The notes beneath the pieces are model-generated. The model had not been told where the DNA came from. It was given only the letters and a program-made list of their open reading frames with translations, and did no database searches. The position numbers were made by a program, and so were the translations under genes. From the NCBI RefSeq assembly GCF_002920635.1, contig NZ_PQSR01000018.1:45822-109821 (forward strand): DNA of 64,000 nucleotides. Direction: 5' to 3'. This DNA comes from Streptomyces sp. Ru72 (GTDB taxonomy: Bacteria > Actinomycetota > Actinomycetes > Streptomycetales > Streptomycetaceae). Below, piece after piece: positions 34,654-43,026 of the stretch (the first letter of the stretch is position 1; each line of letters begins with the position of its first letter).

Positions 34654-34659
34654 CGGACG

Positions 34660-35295
34660 TCACCCGAGTGACGTGACCCACTTCACCGCGGCGTCGGTGA
34701 TCGTCTCCAGCGCCTGCTCCTGAGTGGTGTCCGCGCGCTTGGGCACCGCGAAGCCGTGGTCGCCGTACGACACCTCGACGATCTCGTAGGAGCCCCGGGG
34801 GAACTCGTCCGGCCTGCCGAACGGGTCGTTGCCGCCCTGCACCACCAGCGTGGGCACGCCCGCGCCCAGCAGTTCGTCCGCCCGGGACTTCTCCGGCCTG
34901 CCCGGCGGATGCAGCGGGAAGCTCAGGGCGAGGACCGCGTGCGCGCCCACCTCGGCGGCGGTGCGGCAGGCGACCCGGGCCCCGGCGCTGCGTCCGCCCG
35001 CGATCACCGGCAGCCCGGGGGCGGCGAGCGCGGGCCACACCCCGCGCCACCCCAGATCCAGCGTCTTCGGCGCGGGCGCCACCTTCTTGCCGGCGACGCG
35101 CCAGGGCTGCTCCACGAGCGCGACGCTCACACCGTGCGCGGGCAGGACCCGGGCGAGTGCCTGGAGGTCGCGTGCCTCGATGCCGCCGCCGGCGCCGTGG
35201 CTCACGGCCAGGACCAGCCTCGCCCGCTTCGCCCGGTGCCAGGTGACGCGGGCCGTACCGGCGTCCGTCTCGACGCTCTGTGTCACATCGGTCAC
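34660..35295 (-). CDS. Alpha/beta hydrolase (KANL3/Tex30-like, dienelactone hydrolase-like)
   Basis: A 211-residue alpha/beta hydrolase. The early strand-turn is [20 protein letters not shown] (oxyanion region), the nucleophile elbow is [17 protein letters not shown] with Ser in GRSAG, the acid is near [11 protein letters not shown], and the His is in [10 protein letters not shown]. Substrate unknown. The GTG at 35295 starts two bases from the SRAP stop, so the two are probably one operon, with sigR-rsrA after a private promoter. Confidence 0.8.
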   Translation of the reverse strand: MTDVTQSVETDAGTARVTWHRAKRARLVLAVSHGAGGGIEARDLQALARVLPAHGVSVALVEQPWRVAGKKVAPAPKTLDLGWRGVWPALAAPGLPVIAGGRSAGARVACRTAAEVGAHAVLALSFPLHPPGRPEKSRADELLGAGVPTLVVQGGNDPFGRPDEFPRGSYEIVEVSYGDHGFAVPKRADTTQEQALETITDAAVKWVTSLG

Positions 35296-35296
35296 G

Positions 35297-36112
35297 TCAG
35301 AAGAGTGTGCCCTCTTCGGGCCCCGCCAGCTCCTTCAGCAGCTCCGGGCCGTTGTTGCGGACGTTGCTCACCGCCGTGGAGACCGGGTAGGCGCGCATCA
35401 GGCCCGGGGGTGGCGGGTCCAGCAGGGAGCGCAGGTCGTGGGGGTCCGTACGGGAGGGGTCGAGCCAGGCGTCCCAGCGGTCCGGGGTCAGCATCAGCGG
35501 CATCCGGGGATGGATGTCGGCCAGGGTGCGCGGGCCCTCGGCCGGGGCCGCGGCCAGGGGTGCGGTCTCCGCCTCCGTGGTGATCACCGAGCAGGTCGCC
35601 CACCAGGCCTGCGGGTGGTCGTCGGGCAGGGTCCTGTCCCGCCAGAACTCGTACAGCCCGGCCATCGCGAAGACCGTGCCGTCGGCGGGCAGCACGAAGT
35701 ACGGCTGCTTGCGCGGGCGCTTGCGCCTGCCCTCGACCTCCAGGTCGCGCTCGTCCTTGCCGGTGACCCACTCGTAGTAGCCGTCGGCGGGCAGGATGCA
35801 GCGCCGGGTGGCGAAGGCCCGTCGGTAGGACGGCTTCTCGTGCACGGTCTCGGCACGCGCGTTGATCATGCGGGCGGCGCCCTCGGGCGACTTGGCCCAG
35901 GAAGGCACGAGGCCCCACTTGAGCCTGCGCAGCTGGCGAACCGGGCGTGTGTCGTCGGCGTCCTTCAAAGGACGGTCCAGTACCGCGTAGACCTCCTTGG
36001 TCGGAGCCACGTTGTAGTCGGGCGCCGAAGACTCCTCCGGCTCCGACATCTCGATTTCAAAGATTCCTGCGAGATCCTCGGGCCTGCGACTCGCTGCGTA
36101 CCGTCCGCACAT
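35297..36112 (-). CDS. SOS response-associated peptidase (SRAP/HMCES/YedK family)
   Basis: A 271-residue SRAP protein. The mature N-terminus is Cys2 of MCGRYAA, the residue that forms a thiazolidine crosslink with abasic sites in single-stranded DNA. Other family motifs seen are APDYNVAPT, RRLKWGLVPSWAK, MINARAETVHEKPSYR, CILPADGYYEW and the catalytic His in ADIHPRMPLML. It protects abasic sites during replication. The start ATG at 36112 is fixed by Cys2. The start overlaps a possible ATG of the divergent M50-like gene at 36111. Confidence 0.92.
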   Translation of the reverse strand: MCGRYAASRRPEDLAGIFEIEMSEPEESSAPDYNVAPTKEVYAVLDRPLKDADDTRPVRQLRRLKWGLVPSWAKSPEGAARMINARAETVHEKPSYRRAFATRRCILPADGYYEWVTGKDERDLEVEGRRKRPRKQPYFVLPADGTVFAMAGLYEFWRDRTLPDDHPQAWWATCSVITTEAETAPLAAAPAEGPRTLADIHPRMPLMLTPDRWDAWLDPSRTDPHDLRSLLDPPPPGLMRAYPVSTAVSNVRNNGPELLKELAGPEEGTLF

Positions 36113-36161
36113 GCGTGCCACACTGCCAGATCCGCCGACACCCCTGGAGCCACTCACCGCA

Positions 36162-36893
36162 ATGGACAGCCTCGCCTCGACCTCGCTGAGCTCGCTGCCC
36201 GATCTCTGGGACGAGGTCTTCGGCAGCCAACCGGACCCCGCTCTGTGGGTGGTGATCGCCACCATGGTCGCGGCGCTCGCCCTGGTCGTCCCGCACAGCC
36301 TGTGGCGGATATCCCGAAACGCGATCACCATCGCTCACGAGGGCGGCCACGGCCTGGTCGCGCTGGTGACCGGCCGCACGCTCACCGGCATCCGGCTGCA
36401 CTCGGACACCAGCGGCCTCACGGTCAGCCGTGGCAAGCCGTACGGGCTCGGCATGATCCTCACCGCCGCCGCGGGCTACACCGCTCCCCCGCTCCTCGGC
36501 CTCGGCGGCGCGGCACTGCTCGCCGCCGGGCACATCACCGCGCTGCTGTGGCTGGCGACCGCGCTGCTCGTGTCGATGCTGGTGATGATCCGCAACGCGT
36601 ACGGCGCGCTGACCGTGCTGCTGACCGGCGGCACGTTCCTGGCGGTGTCCTGGCTGACCGGTCCGCAGGTGCAGGCGGCGTTCGCCTACGCTGCGGTGTG
36701 GTTCCTGCTCCTCGGCGGCGTACGCCCCGCCTTCGAGCTGCAGGCCAAGCGGTCCCGCGCGGGCGCCCGGGACTCGGACGCCGACCAGCTGGCGCGGCTG
36801 ACGAACGTGCCCGCCGGGCTGTGGCTGTTCCTGTTCCACGCGGTGTCGCTGTGCTCCCTGATGGGCGGCGGACGCTGGCTGCTGCAGATGTGA
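36162..36893 (+). CDS. M50-like membrane metallopeptidase
   Basis: A 243-residue membrane protein with about six hydrophobic helices. The zinc-protease signature HEGGH (HExxH) is in ITIAHEGGHGLVALVTGR near residue 60. A later MIRNAYGALTVLL segment may provide the third ligand region. Length is shorter than RseP and has no PDZ domain, closer to the SpoIVFB-like or DUF-type M50B group. ATG at 36162 (MDSLASTSL) is preferred; an in-frame ATG at 36111 overlaps the divergent SRAP start. Substrate unknown; proximity to SigR-RsrA raises the idea of regulated proteolysis but does not show it. Confidence 0.75.
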   Translation: MDSLASTSLSSLPDLWDEVFGSQPDPALWVVIATMVAALALVVPHSLWRISRNAITIAHEGGHGLVALVTGRTLTGIRLHSDTSGLTVSRGKPYGLGMILTAAAGYTAPPLLGLGGAALLAAGHITALLWLATALLVSMLVMIRNAYGALTVLLTGGTFLAVSWLTGPQVQAAFAYAAVWFLLLGGVRPAFELQAKRSRAGARDSDADQLARLTNVPAGLWLFLFHAVSLCSLMGGGRWLLQM

Positions 36894-37044
36894 CGACGAA
36901 CGGGGCGCTACCGTCTCGGTGTGCCGCCCCGCCGTGACGGGGCCCCTGTCGAGGGAGCCGAGAACTTTGAGGGGGAGCGACCAGCCGCGACGGCGCCGCT
37001 CCCGAACGATGCTCGCCTCAACAGCGCCCTTATAGAGTGGGCCC

Positions 37045-38361
37045 ATGGCCCCGAACCCCCCGCACACCGCCCTCTGGCCCGCCCCGCACGCGAGCGGAGC
37101 CGTCGACGCGACGGTTCACGTGCCCGGGTCCAAGTCGGTCACCAACCGCGCCCTCGTCCTCGCCGCCCTCGCCTCCGAGCCTGGCTGGCTGCGCCGACCG
37201 CTGCGCTCCCGCGACACCCTGCTGATGGCCGCGGCCCTGCGCGCGATGGGGGTCGGTATCGAGGAAGGGGTCGGGCCGGACGGCTCCGGGGAGACCTGGC
37301 GCGTCATCCCCGCCGTACTGCACGGCCCGGCCACGGTCGACGTCGGCAATGCCGGCACCGTGATGCGCTTCCTGCCCCCGGTGGCCGCGCTCGCCGACGG
37401 CCCGGTCCGCTTCGACGGCGACCCGCGCTCGTACGAACGCCCCCTGAACGGCGTGATCGACGCCCTGCGCGCCCTCGGCGCCCGTATCGACGACGACGGC
37501 CGCGGCGCGCTGCCGCTCACCGTCCACGGCGGCGGCGCGCTGGACGGCGGACCGGTGTCGGTCGACGCGTCCTCGTCCTCCCAGTTCGTCAGCGCCCTGC
37601 TGCTGTCCGCCCCCCGCTTCAACCAGGGCGTCGAGGTCCGCCACACCGGTGCGACGCTGCCCTCCCTGCCGCACATCCGCATGACGGTCGACATGCTGCG
37701 CGCGGTCGGCGCCCAGGTGGACACCCCGGAGTCGGGTGGTGAGCCCAACGTCTGGCGGGTCACGCCGGGCGCCCTGCTCGGGCGTGACCTGACCGTCGAG
37801 CCGGACCTGTCGAACGCCCAGCCGTTCCTCGCCGCCGCCCTGGTGACCGGCGGCAAGGTCGTCATCCCGGACTGGCCGGCCCGCACGACCCAGCCCGGCG
37901 ACCGCCTTCGTGAGATCTTCACCGAGATGGGCGGCTCCTGCGAACTGACCGAACGGGGCCTGGTCTTCACCGGCTCCGGTGCCGTCCACGGCATCGACGT
38001 GGACCTGAGCGAGGTCGGCGAGCTGACCCCGGGTATCGCTGCGGTCGCGGCCCTCGCGGACTCCCCGTCCACCCTGCGCGGCGTGGCCCATCTGCGGCTG
38101 CACGAGACGGACCGCCTGGCCGCGCTGACCAAGGAGATCAACGAACTGGGCGGTGACGTCACCGAGACCGCCGACGGTCTCCACATCCGCCCGCGCCCTC
38201 TGCACGGCGGGGTCTTCCACACCTACGACGACCACCGCATGGCCACCGCGGGCGCCGTCATCGGCCTCGCGGTCGAGGGCGTGCGGATCGAGAACGTGGC
38301 GACCACGGCCAAGACGCTGCCGGACTTCCCCGACCTGTGGACCGGGATGCTGGGGAACTGA
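37045..38361 (+). CDS. aroA: 3-Phosphoshikimate 1-carboxyvinyltransferase (EPSP synthase)
   Basis: A 438-residue EPSP synthase, the sixth step of the shikimate pathway (shikimate-3-phosphate plus PEP). Substrate-binding motifs are [20 protein letters not shown] near the N-terminus, [35 protein letters not shown] and [17 protein letters not shown]. The late motif [16 protein letters not shown] is intact. The second class I motif LxGNAGTAMRPL is replaced by [13 protein letters not shown], as usual in actinobacteria. The next gene, rsgA, starts 17 bp downstream. Confidence 0.95.
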   Translation: MAPNPPHTALWPAPHASGAVDATVHVPGSKSVTNRALVLAALASEPGWLRRPLRSRDTLLMAAALRAMGVGIEEGVGPDGSGETWRVIPAVLHGPATVDVGNAGTVMRFLPPVAALADGPVRFDGDPRSYERPLNGVIDALRALGARIDDDGRGALPLTVHGGGALDGGPVSVDASSSSQFVSALLLSAPRFNQGVEVRHTGATLPSLPHIRMTVDMLRAVGAQVDTPESGGEPNVWRVTPGALLGRDLTVEPDLSNAQPFLAAALVTGGKVVIPDWPARTTQPGDRLREIFTEMGGSCELTERGLVFTGSGAVHGIDVDLSEVGELTPGIAAVAALADSPSTLRGVAHLRLHETDRLAALTKEINELGGDVTETADGLHIRPRPLHGGVFHTYDDHRMATAGAVIGLAVEGVRIENVATTAKTLPDFPDLWTGMLGN

Positions 38362-38378
38362 CGGGCGGACTGACGACC

Positions 38379-39389
38379 ATGCGCCGCTACGGCAAGCACA
38401 CCGACGAGGACGACATCCGCACGCGTCCCAACCGCAGGGGCAACCGGCCGCGTACGAGCATCCGGCCCAAGCACGAGGACGCGGCGGAGGGCATGGTCCT
38501 CACCGTCGACCGCGGGCGGCTGACCTGCCTGGTCGACGGCCGTACGGTCATGGCGATGAAGGCCCGTGAACTGGGCCGCAAGGCCGCGGTGGTCGGTGAC
38601 CGTGTCGCCCTGGTCGGCGACCTGTCCGGCAAGAAGGACACTCTCGCGCGGATCGTCCGCATCGAGGAGCGCTCGTCGGTGCTGCGCCGCACCGCCGACG
38701 ACGACGATCCCTACGAGCGCGTGGTCGTCGCCAACGCCGACCAGCTGGCCATCGTCACCGCCCTCGCGGACCCCGAGCCGCGCCCGCGCCTGATCGACCG
38801 CTGCCTGGTGGCGGCCTACGACGGCGGCCTGGACCCGCTGCTGGTGCTGACCAAGTCGGACCTCGCACCGCCCGAGAAGCTTCTGGAGCTGTATGGCGAC
38901 CTGGACATCCCCTACGTCGTCACCAGCCGTGAGGAACTGGAGACCGGCGACGCCGCGGACCGGGTGCGCGAGCACCTCGACGGCAAGGCCACCGCGTTCG
39001 TCGGGCATTCGGGTGTGGGCAAGACGACCCTGGTCAACGCGCTGGTTCCGGAGGACAGGCGCCGCATGACCGGGCATGTCAACGCGGTCACGGGCCGCGG
39101 CCGGCACACCACGACCTCGGCGCTGGCGCTGCCGCTGCAGGAGGCGGACGGGTGGGTCATCGACACCCCGGGCGTACGGTCCTTCGGCCTGGCCCACATC
39201 GACCCGTCCCGCGTCATCCACGCCTTCCCGGACCTCGAGCCCGGCACCGAGGGCTGCCCACGGGCGTGCAGCCACGACGAGCCGGACTGCGCGCTCGACG
39301 CGTGGGTCGCCGAGGGCCACGCGGATCCGGCCCGGCTGTACTCCCTGCGCAGGCTGCTCGCCACGCGGGAACGCAGGGAAGGGGACTGA
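38379..39389 (+). CDS. rsgA: Ribosome small subunit-dependent GTPase A (RsgA)
   Basis: A 336-residue circularly permuted GTPase that helps mature the 30S subunit. An N-terminal OB-fold (VLTVDRGRLTCLVDGRTVMA) precedes the G domain, where the permuted order is visible: G4 LVLTKSDLAPP comes before the P-loop VGHSGVGKTTLVNAL and the G3 DTPGVRSFGLAH. A C-terminal zinc motif (CPRACSHDEPDC) completes it. It probably shares a transcript with aroA. Confidence 0.93.
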   Translation: MRRYGKHTDEDDIRTRPNRRGNRPRTSIRPKHEDAAEGMVLTVDRGRLTCLVDGRTVMAMKARELGRKAAVVGDRVALVGDLSGKKDTLARIVRIEERSSVLRRTADDDDPYERVVVANADQLAIVTALADPEPRPRLIDRCLVAAYDGGLDPLLVLTKSDLAPPEKLLELYGDLDIPYVVTSREELETGDAADRVREHLDGKATAFVGHSGVGKTTLVNALVPEDRRRMTGHVNAVTGRGRHTTTSALALPLQEADGWVIDTPGVRSFGLAHIDPSRVIHAFPDLEPGTEGCPRACSHDEPDCALDAWVAEGHADPARLYSLRRLLATRERREGD

Positions 39390-39490
39390 CCTCGCCGGTG
39401 TTTGGGTGCCTCACACGCAGGTAAAGGCTTACACGCATCGAGATCCGACAGGACCTGAGCAGTCGGCGTGGGGACGTGGGAGGACGACAC

Positions 39491-39814
39491 ATGGCGTGGC
39501 TGCTGGTCATCGTGGCCGGACTTCTCGAGACCGGATTCGCCGTCTGCCTCAAGCTCTCCCACGGTTTCACCAGGCTCTGGCCGACCATCGCGTTCTGCTG
39601 TTTCGCACTGGGCAGCTTCGGCCTCCTCACGCTGTCCTTGAGGAAACTGGACGTGGGTCCGGCGTACGCGGTGTGGACGGGAATCGGGGCGGCGGGGACG
39701 GCGATCTACGGGATGGTGTTCCTGGGTGACCTCGTGTCCACGCTGAAGATCGTCTCGATCACGTTCGTGATCGTGGGCGTGATCGGCTTGCAGCTCTCGG
39801 GTTCGGCTCACTGA
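39491..39814 (+). CDS. SMR-family exporter, SugE/Gdx type
   Basis: A 107-residue four-helix membrane protein. It starts MAWLLVIVAGLLETGFAVCL with the essential membrane-embedded Glu (Glu13), followed by KLSHGFTRLWP, and contains GPAYAVWTGIGAAGTAIYG, as in SugE/Gdx rather than EmrE. Gdx proteins export guanidinium as antiparallel dimers. ATG at 39491 after GGGAGGACGACAC. I found no guanidine riboswitch core in the 101 bp upstream. It is convergent with a TetR gene. Confidence 0.87.
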   Translation: MAWLLVIVAGLLETGFAVCLKLSHGFTRLWPTIAFCCFALGSFGLLTLSLRKLDVGPAYAVWTGIGAAGTAIYGMVFLGDLVSTLKIVSITFVIVGVIGLQLSGSAH

Positions 39815-39877
39815 GACTGAGGGGGCACGCCGACCGAGGGGACACCCATCGTGAGGGGCGGGGCTCGGGGCGCACCG

Positions 39878-40483
39878 TCATCGAACCTGCCGCGGCAGAG
39901 CAGCCCGCAGCAGCTCCGCGACCCCACCCTCCCCCGGCGGAGCCGCCACACACGACAGCGACAACCTGACGGCCACCTCACAGGCACGGCCCAGCTCCGC
40001 GGCATCGCCGTTGCCCATGCCGGGCGCGACCGCCGCCGCCACGGCGCGATCACGGACCAGGCCCACAAGATCCGACGGTGAGGGCAGTGGCCCGTCGGCC
40101 CGCCGCTGTGCCGGTACGGCGGAGCCGGACGGCACTGCCGCGAGCGACGGCGACGGCAACGACTCGCTCCAGCATCCGGTGAGCATGGCGCGGACTAGGA
40201 CGTTCTCGCGGGCAGCCGAGAGGGTCCACTCCGCGACGGACGTCAGCCGGTCGCCGACGTCCCCGTGCGCGGCGAGAGCCCTCTCGACACCGGCCAGGTA
40301 CCCGTCCGCCACCCGGCGCACCAGGGCGCGGGCGAGCCCGTCCTTGCTGCCGAACTCGTTGTACAGCGTCTGGCGGGAGACACCGGCCGCCGCGGCCACG
40401 TCCACCATGCGCACGGCGGACCACGGACGGCGCAGGAGCGCCGTATAGGCGGCGTCCAGCAGGGATTCCCGCGCTGCAGGCAT
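39878..40483 (-). CDS. TetR/AcrR-family transcriptional regulator
   Basis: A 201-residue TetR regulator. The HTH domain is [20 protein letters not shown]...[21 protein letters not shown]. The C-terminal ligand domain is Ala/Leu-rich ([18 protein letters not shown]). Two consecutive ATGs lie at 40486 and 40483; the second has better spacing from GGGAGG. It is convergent with the SMR gene, 63 bp apart, and its own promoter region faces the HisN gene. Ligand and targets unknown. Confidence 0.85.
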   Translation of the reverse strand: MPAARESLLDAAYTALLRRPWSAVRMVDVAAAAGVSRQTLYNEFGSKDGLARALVRRVADGYLAGVERALAAHGDVGDRLTSVAEWTLSAARENVLVRAMLTGCWSESLPSPSLAAVPSGSAVPAQRRADGPLPSPSDLVGLVRDRAVAAAVAPGMGNGDAAELGRACEVAVRLSLSCVAAPPGEGGVAELLRAALPRQVR

Positions 40484-40690
40484 CATCGCCTCCCTCGGGA
40501 CCAGCGGCTCTCACGCACAGAGTTGACGCGTGCACCGATAGTGTCAAGGGTTCTCGGCGGCATCGAAGGGCGCCTACCGGTCGTCGCACGCCGCGATCGC
40601 ACGGCAGCGCGGAGCCGCCCGCGGAGGCGCCCCGGGAAGATCCCCCGTCCCGTGTGGCCGGTGCGGCGAAGGGGCAGATACGGTTCGGTC

Positions 40691-41491
40691 ATGCCCGACT
40701 ATCTCGATGACCTGCGGCTCGCCCATGTGCTCGCGGACGCGGCCGACGCCGCGACCACGGGCCGGTTCAAGGCCCTTGACCTCAAGGTCGAGACAAAACC
40801 GGACATGACACCGGTGAGTGAGGCCGACAAGGCCGCCGAGGAGCTCATCCGCGGCCAGCTCCAGCGCGCCCGGCCGCGCGACGCGGTCCTCGGCGAGGAG
40901 TACGGCGTCGAGGGCACGGGCCCGCGCCGCTGGGTGATCGACCCGATCGACGGCACCAAGAACTACGTGCGCGGCGTACCGGTGTGGGCCACGCTGATCT
41001 CGCTGATGGAGGCGGGCGAGGGGGGCTACCAGCCCGTCGTCGGTGTCGTCTCGGCGCCCGCGCTGGGCCGGCGTTGGTGGGCGGCGAAGGGGCACGGCGC
41101 GTTCACGGGGCGCAGCCTGTCCTCGGCGTCGCGGCTGCACGTCTCGCGCGTCTCGAGGCTGTCGGACGCGTCCTTCGCGTACTCCTCGCTGTCCGGCTGG
41201 GAGGAGCAGGGCCGACTGAACGGCTTCCTGGACCTGACGCGTGCGGTGTGGCGCACCCGCGGCTACGGCGACTTCTGGCCGTACATGATGGTCGCGGAGG
41301 GCTCGGTGGACATCTGCGCCGAGCCGGAGCTGTCGCTGTGGGACATGGCGGCGAACGCGATCATCGTGACCGAGGCCGGCGGCTCCTTCACGGGCCTCGA
41401 CGGCCGCCCGGGCCCGCACAGCGGCAACGCGGCCGCCTCCAACGGGCTGCTCCACGACACCCTGCTCGACCATCTGAACGACCGGTACTAG
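40691..41491 (+). CDS. hisN: Histidinol-phosphatase (inositol monophosphatase family)
   Basis: A 266-residue inositol monophosphatase-family enzyme. Metal-binding motifs are DAVLGEEYG (Glu), [18 protein letters not shown] (DxxDGT) and the late [20 protein letters not shown] with catalytic Asp. In S. coelicolor and Corynebacterium the close relative is the histidinol-phosphate phosphatase HisN. Distinguishing it from a true inositol phosphatase needs comparison outside this window, so the symbol is moderately certain. Confidence 0.82.
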   Translation: MPDYLDDLRLAHVLADAADAATTGRFKALDLKVETKPDMTPVSEADKAAEELIRGQLQRARPRDAVLGEEYGVEGTGPRRWVIDPIDGTKNYVRGVPVWATLISLMEAGEGGYQPVVGVVSAPALGRRWWAAKGHGAFTGRSLSSASRLHVSRVSRLSDASFAYSSLSGWEEQGRLNGFLDLTRAVWRTRGYGDFWPYMMVAEGSVDICAEPELSLWDMAANAIIVTEAGGSFTGLDGRPGPHSGNAAASNGLLHDTLLDHLNDRY

Positions 41492-41520
41492 CCCTACCGG
41501 TCCGTACGAGACACCAGGGG

Positions 41521-41542
41521 TGCACAGAGGTGCTTCTGTGCA
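41521..41542 (+). terminator. Terminator after hisN
   Basis: TGCACAGA-GGTGCT-TCTGTGCA, a perfect 8-bp stem 30 bp after the stop. Confidence 0.65.
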
Positions 41543-41742
41543 TCGCGAGCGCCCCTGAACTCACGTCGCGCGCCCTCTTGTTGACCGGCCCTTTGCCTGG
41601 GAACCTGGGCATCACCCACTTGTGAATTTGTGAAGCCTGGGGCGGGCGCTTCCGGCGGGCGACATCCTACGGTTCCGGAGCCCTGAGCCAGTGCGGTCGA
41701 GTGGGTTCGGTCCAGCGCACTCGTAGGAGGTGGCTCCGCCCC

Positions 41743-42138
41743 ATGCTCGTCCGCGACGCCATGAGCACCGTGGTCCTCACCATCGGCCCCGCACACACTC
41801 TCCGCCAGGCAGCAGCCCTGATGTCAGCCCGCCGGGTCGGCGCGGCCGTGGTCCTCGACCCGGACGCCGGCGGCCCCGGCATCCTCACCGAGCGCGACAT
41901 CCTCAACTCCGTCGGCCTGGGCCAGAGCCCGGACGTCGAACGGGCCCAGGCCCACACCACCATGGACGTCGTGTTCGCCGCTCCGTCCTGGACTCTCGAG
42001 GAGGCCGCGCGGGCCATGGCCCACGGCGGCTTCCGGCATCTGATCGTCCTGGACGACGACGAACCGGTCGGCGTCGTCTCGGTCCGCGACATCATCCGCT
42101 GCTGGGCCCCGGCGCGTCGACCGGCAGCGGTGAGCTGA
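41743..42138 (+). CDS. Stand-alone CBS-domain protein
   Basis: A 131-residue protein that is just two CBS domains: LVRDAMSTVVLTIGPAHTLR...GILTERDILN and AHTTMDVVFAAPSWTLEEAA...GVVSVRDIIR. Tandem CBS (Bateman) modules bind adenosyl nucleotides and act as energy or ionic sensors. No effector domain or obvious partner is attached. The ATG at 41743 is 12 bases after GGAGG. Partner unknown. Confidence 0.85.
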   Translation: MLVRDAMSTVVLTIGPAHTLRQAAALMSARRVGAAVVLDPDAGGPGILTERDILNSVGLGQSPDVERAQAHTTMDVVFAAPSWTLEEAARAMAHGGFRHLIVLDDDEPVGVVSVRDIIRCWAPARRPAAVS

Positions 42139-42224
42139 TGCACGACGGTGCCTGTACGGACAGGATCCGCACAGGCACCGCACCGGCTCAGCCGCGGAGC
42201 AGGCGCAGGGCTGCACCCACCACA

Positions 42225-42239
42225 TTGGACGAAGTCCAA
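42225..42239. promoter_or_regulatory. Inverted repeat upstream of the Fur-family gene
   Basis: TTGGAC-GAA-GTCCAA, a perfect 6-3-6 palindrome 65 bp before the Fur-family start; a candidate autoregulatory operator. Confidence 0.4.
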
Positions 42240-42303
42240 GACAAGTAAGCATCCAAAGTCACACCTGTTCGGAATCTGGTCCCCAGCTGTTAGGCTGGTG
42301 GGC

Positions 42304-42723
42304 ATGAGTGACCTGTTGGAACGGCTGCGCGGACGTGGATGGCGGATGACCGCGCAGCGGCGTGTCGTGGCCGAGGTCCTCGACGGCGAGCACGTCCACC
42401 TGACGGCCGACGAGGTGCACGCGCGTGCCGTCGCCAAGCTGCCGGAGATCTCCCGGGCAACCGTCTACAACACGCTGGGCGAGCTGGTGTCCCTGGGCGA
42501 GGTGCTCGAGGTCGCCACGGACAAGCGCGCCAAGCGGTACGACCCGAACGCGCACCGTCCGCACCACCACCTGGTGTGTGCAAACTGCGGCACGATCCGC
42601 GACGTCCACCCGACGGGCAACCCGCTGACGGACCTCCCCGACTCGGAGCGCTTCGGCTTCACGGTGTCGGACGTAGAGGTGACGTACCGCGGCCTGTGCC
42701 CGAACTGCGCAGCGGCGGCCTAG
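42304..42723 (+). CDS. Fur-family transcriptional repressor (PerR/CatR-like)
   Basis: A 139-residue Fur-family metalloregulator. The winged-helix reads LRGRGWRMTAQRRVVAEVLD...ISRATVYNTLGELV. Metal ligands include HHHLVCANCGTI, and CPNCAAAA at the C-terminus, giving two CxxC pairs for structural zinc. Fur, PerR and CatR members cannot be separated by eye; streptomycete CatR-like peroxide sensors have this size and layout. The strong hairpin downstream ends its transcript before the tRNA gene. Confidence 0.85.
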   Translation: MSDLLERLRGRGWRMTAQRRVVAEVLDGEHVHLTADEVHARAVAKLPEISRATVYNTLGELVSLGEVLEVATDKRAKRYDPNAHRPHHHLVCANCGTIRDVHPTGNPLTDLPDSERFGFTVSDVEVTYRGLCPNCAAAA

Positions 42724-42817
42724 CGGCGCTTCGCCGGCCGCCGCGTTCACCTCGCAAGGGGGCGTCACAGCGCCAGAAGGGGCGCGTCACGCATCAACAG
42801 AGCATCAATGCATAACA

Positions 42818-42856
42818 GACCGAGGCCGGAACCCGTTTGGGTTTCCGGCCTCGGTC
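42818..42856. terminator. Bidirectional terminator between the Fur gene and tRNA-fMet
   Basis: GACCGAGGCCGGAACCC pairs with GGGTTTCCGGCCTCGGTC (one-base bulge) around a GTTT loop; serves the convergent Fur and tRNA transcripts. Confidence 0.85.
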
Positions 42857-42862
42857 CTTCAG

Positions 42863-42936
42863 TAGCGGGGACAGGATTTGAACCTGCGACCTCTGGGTTA
42901 TGAGCCCAGCGAGCTACCGAGCTGCTCCACCCCGCG
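42863..42936 (-). tRNA. tRNA-fMet (initiator, CAT anticodon), copy 1
   Basis: A 74-nt cloverleaf read on the minus strand. The acceptor stem begins CGCGGGG with a C1-U72 mismatch, the anticodon is CAT, and three consecutive G-C pairs flank the anticodon loop (GGG-CTCATAA-CCC). These are the hallmarks of initiator tRNA. The T loop TTCAAAT is standard. CCA is not encoded. Identical in sequence to the copy at 45191. Confidence 0.95.
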
Positions 42937-43026
42937 TCGGTGAACGCAACATTACGTCAACGACACGGACAGAGGCAAATCGCTTCAGCGGCCCCACGCT
43001 CCTGCGGTGCCCAGAGCCCCGCTCCG

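Noticed and set aside
39390..39490. Guanidine riboswitch expected before the SugE/Gdx gene
   Set aside because: No conserved core of any guanidine class could be recognised in the 101-bp upstream region.
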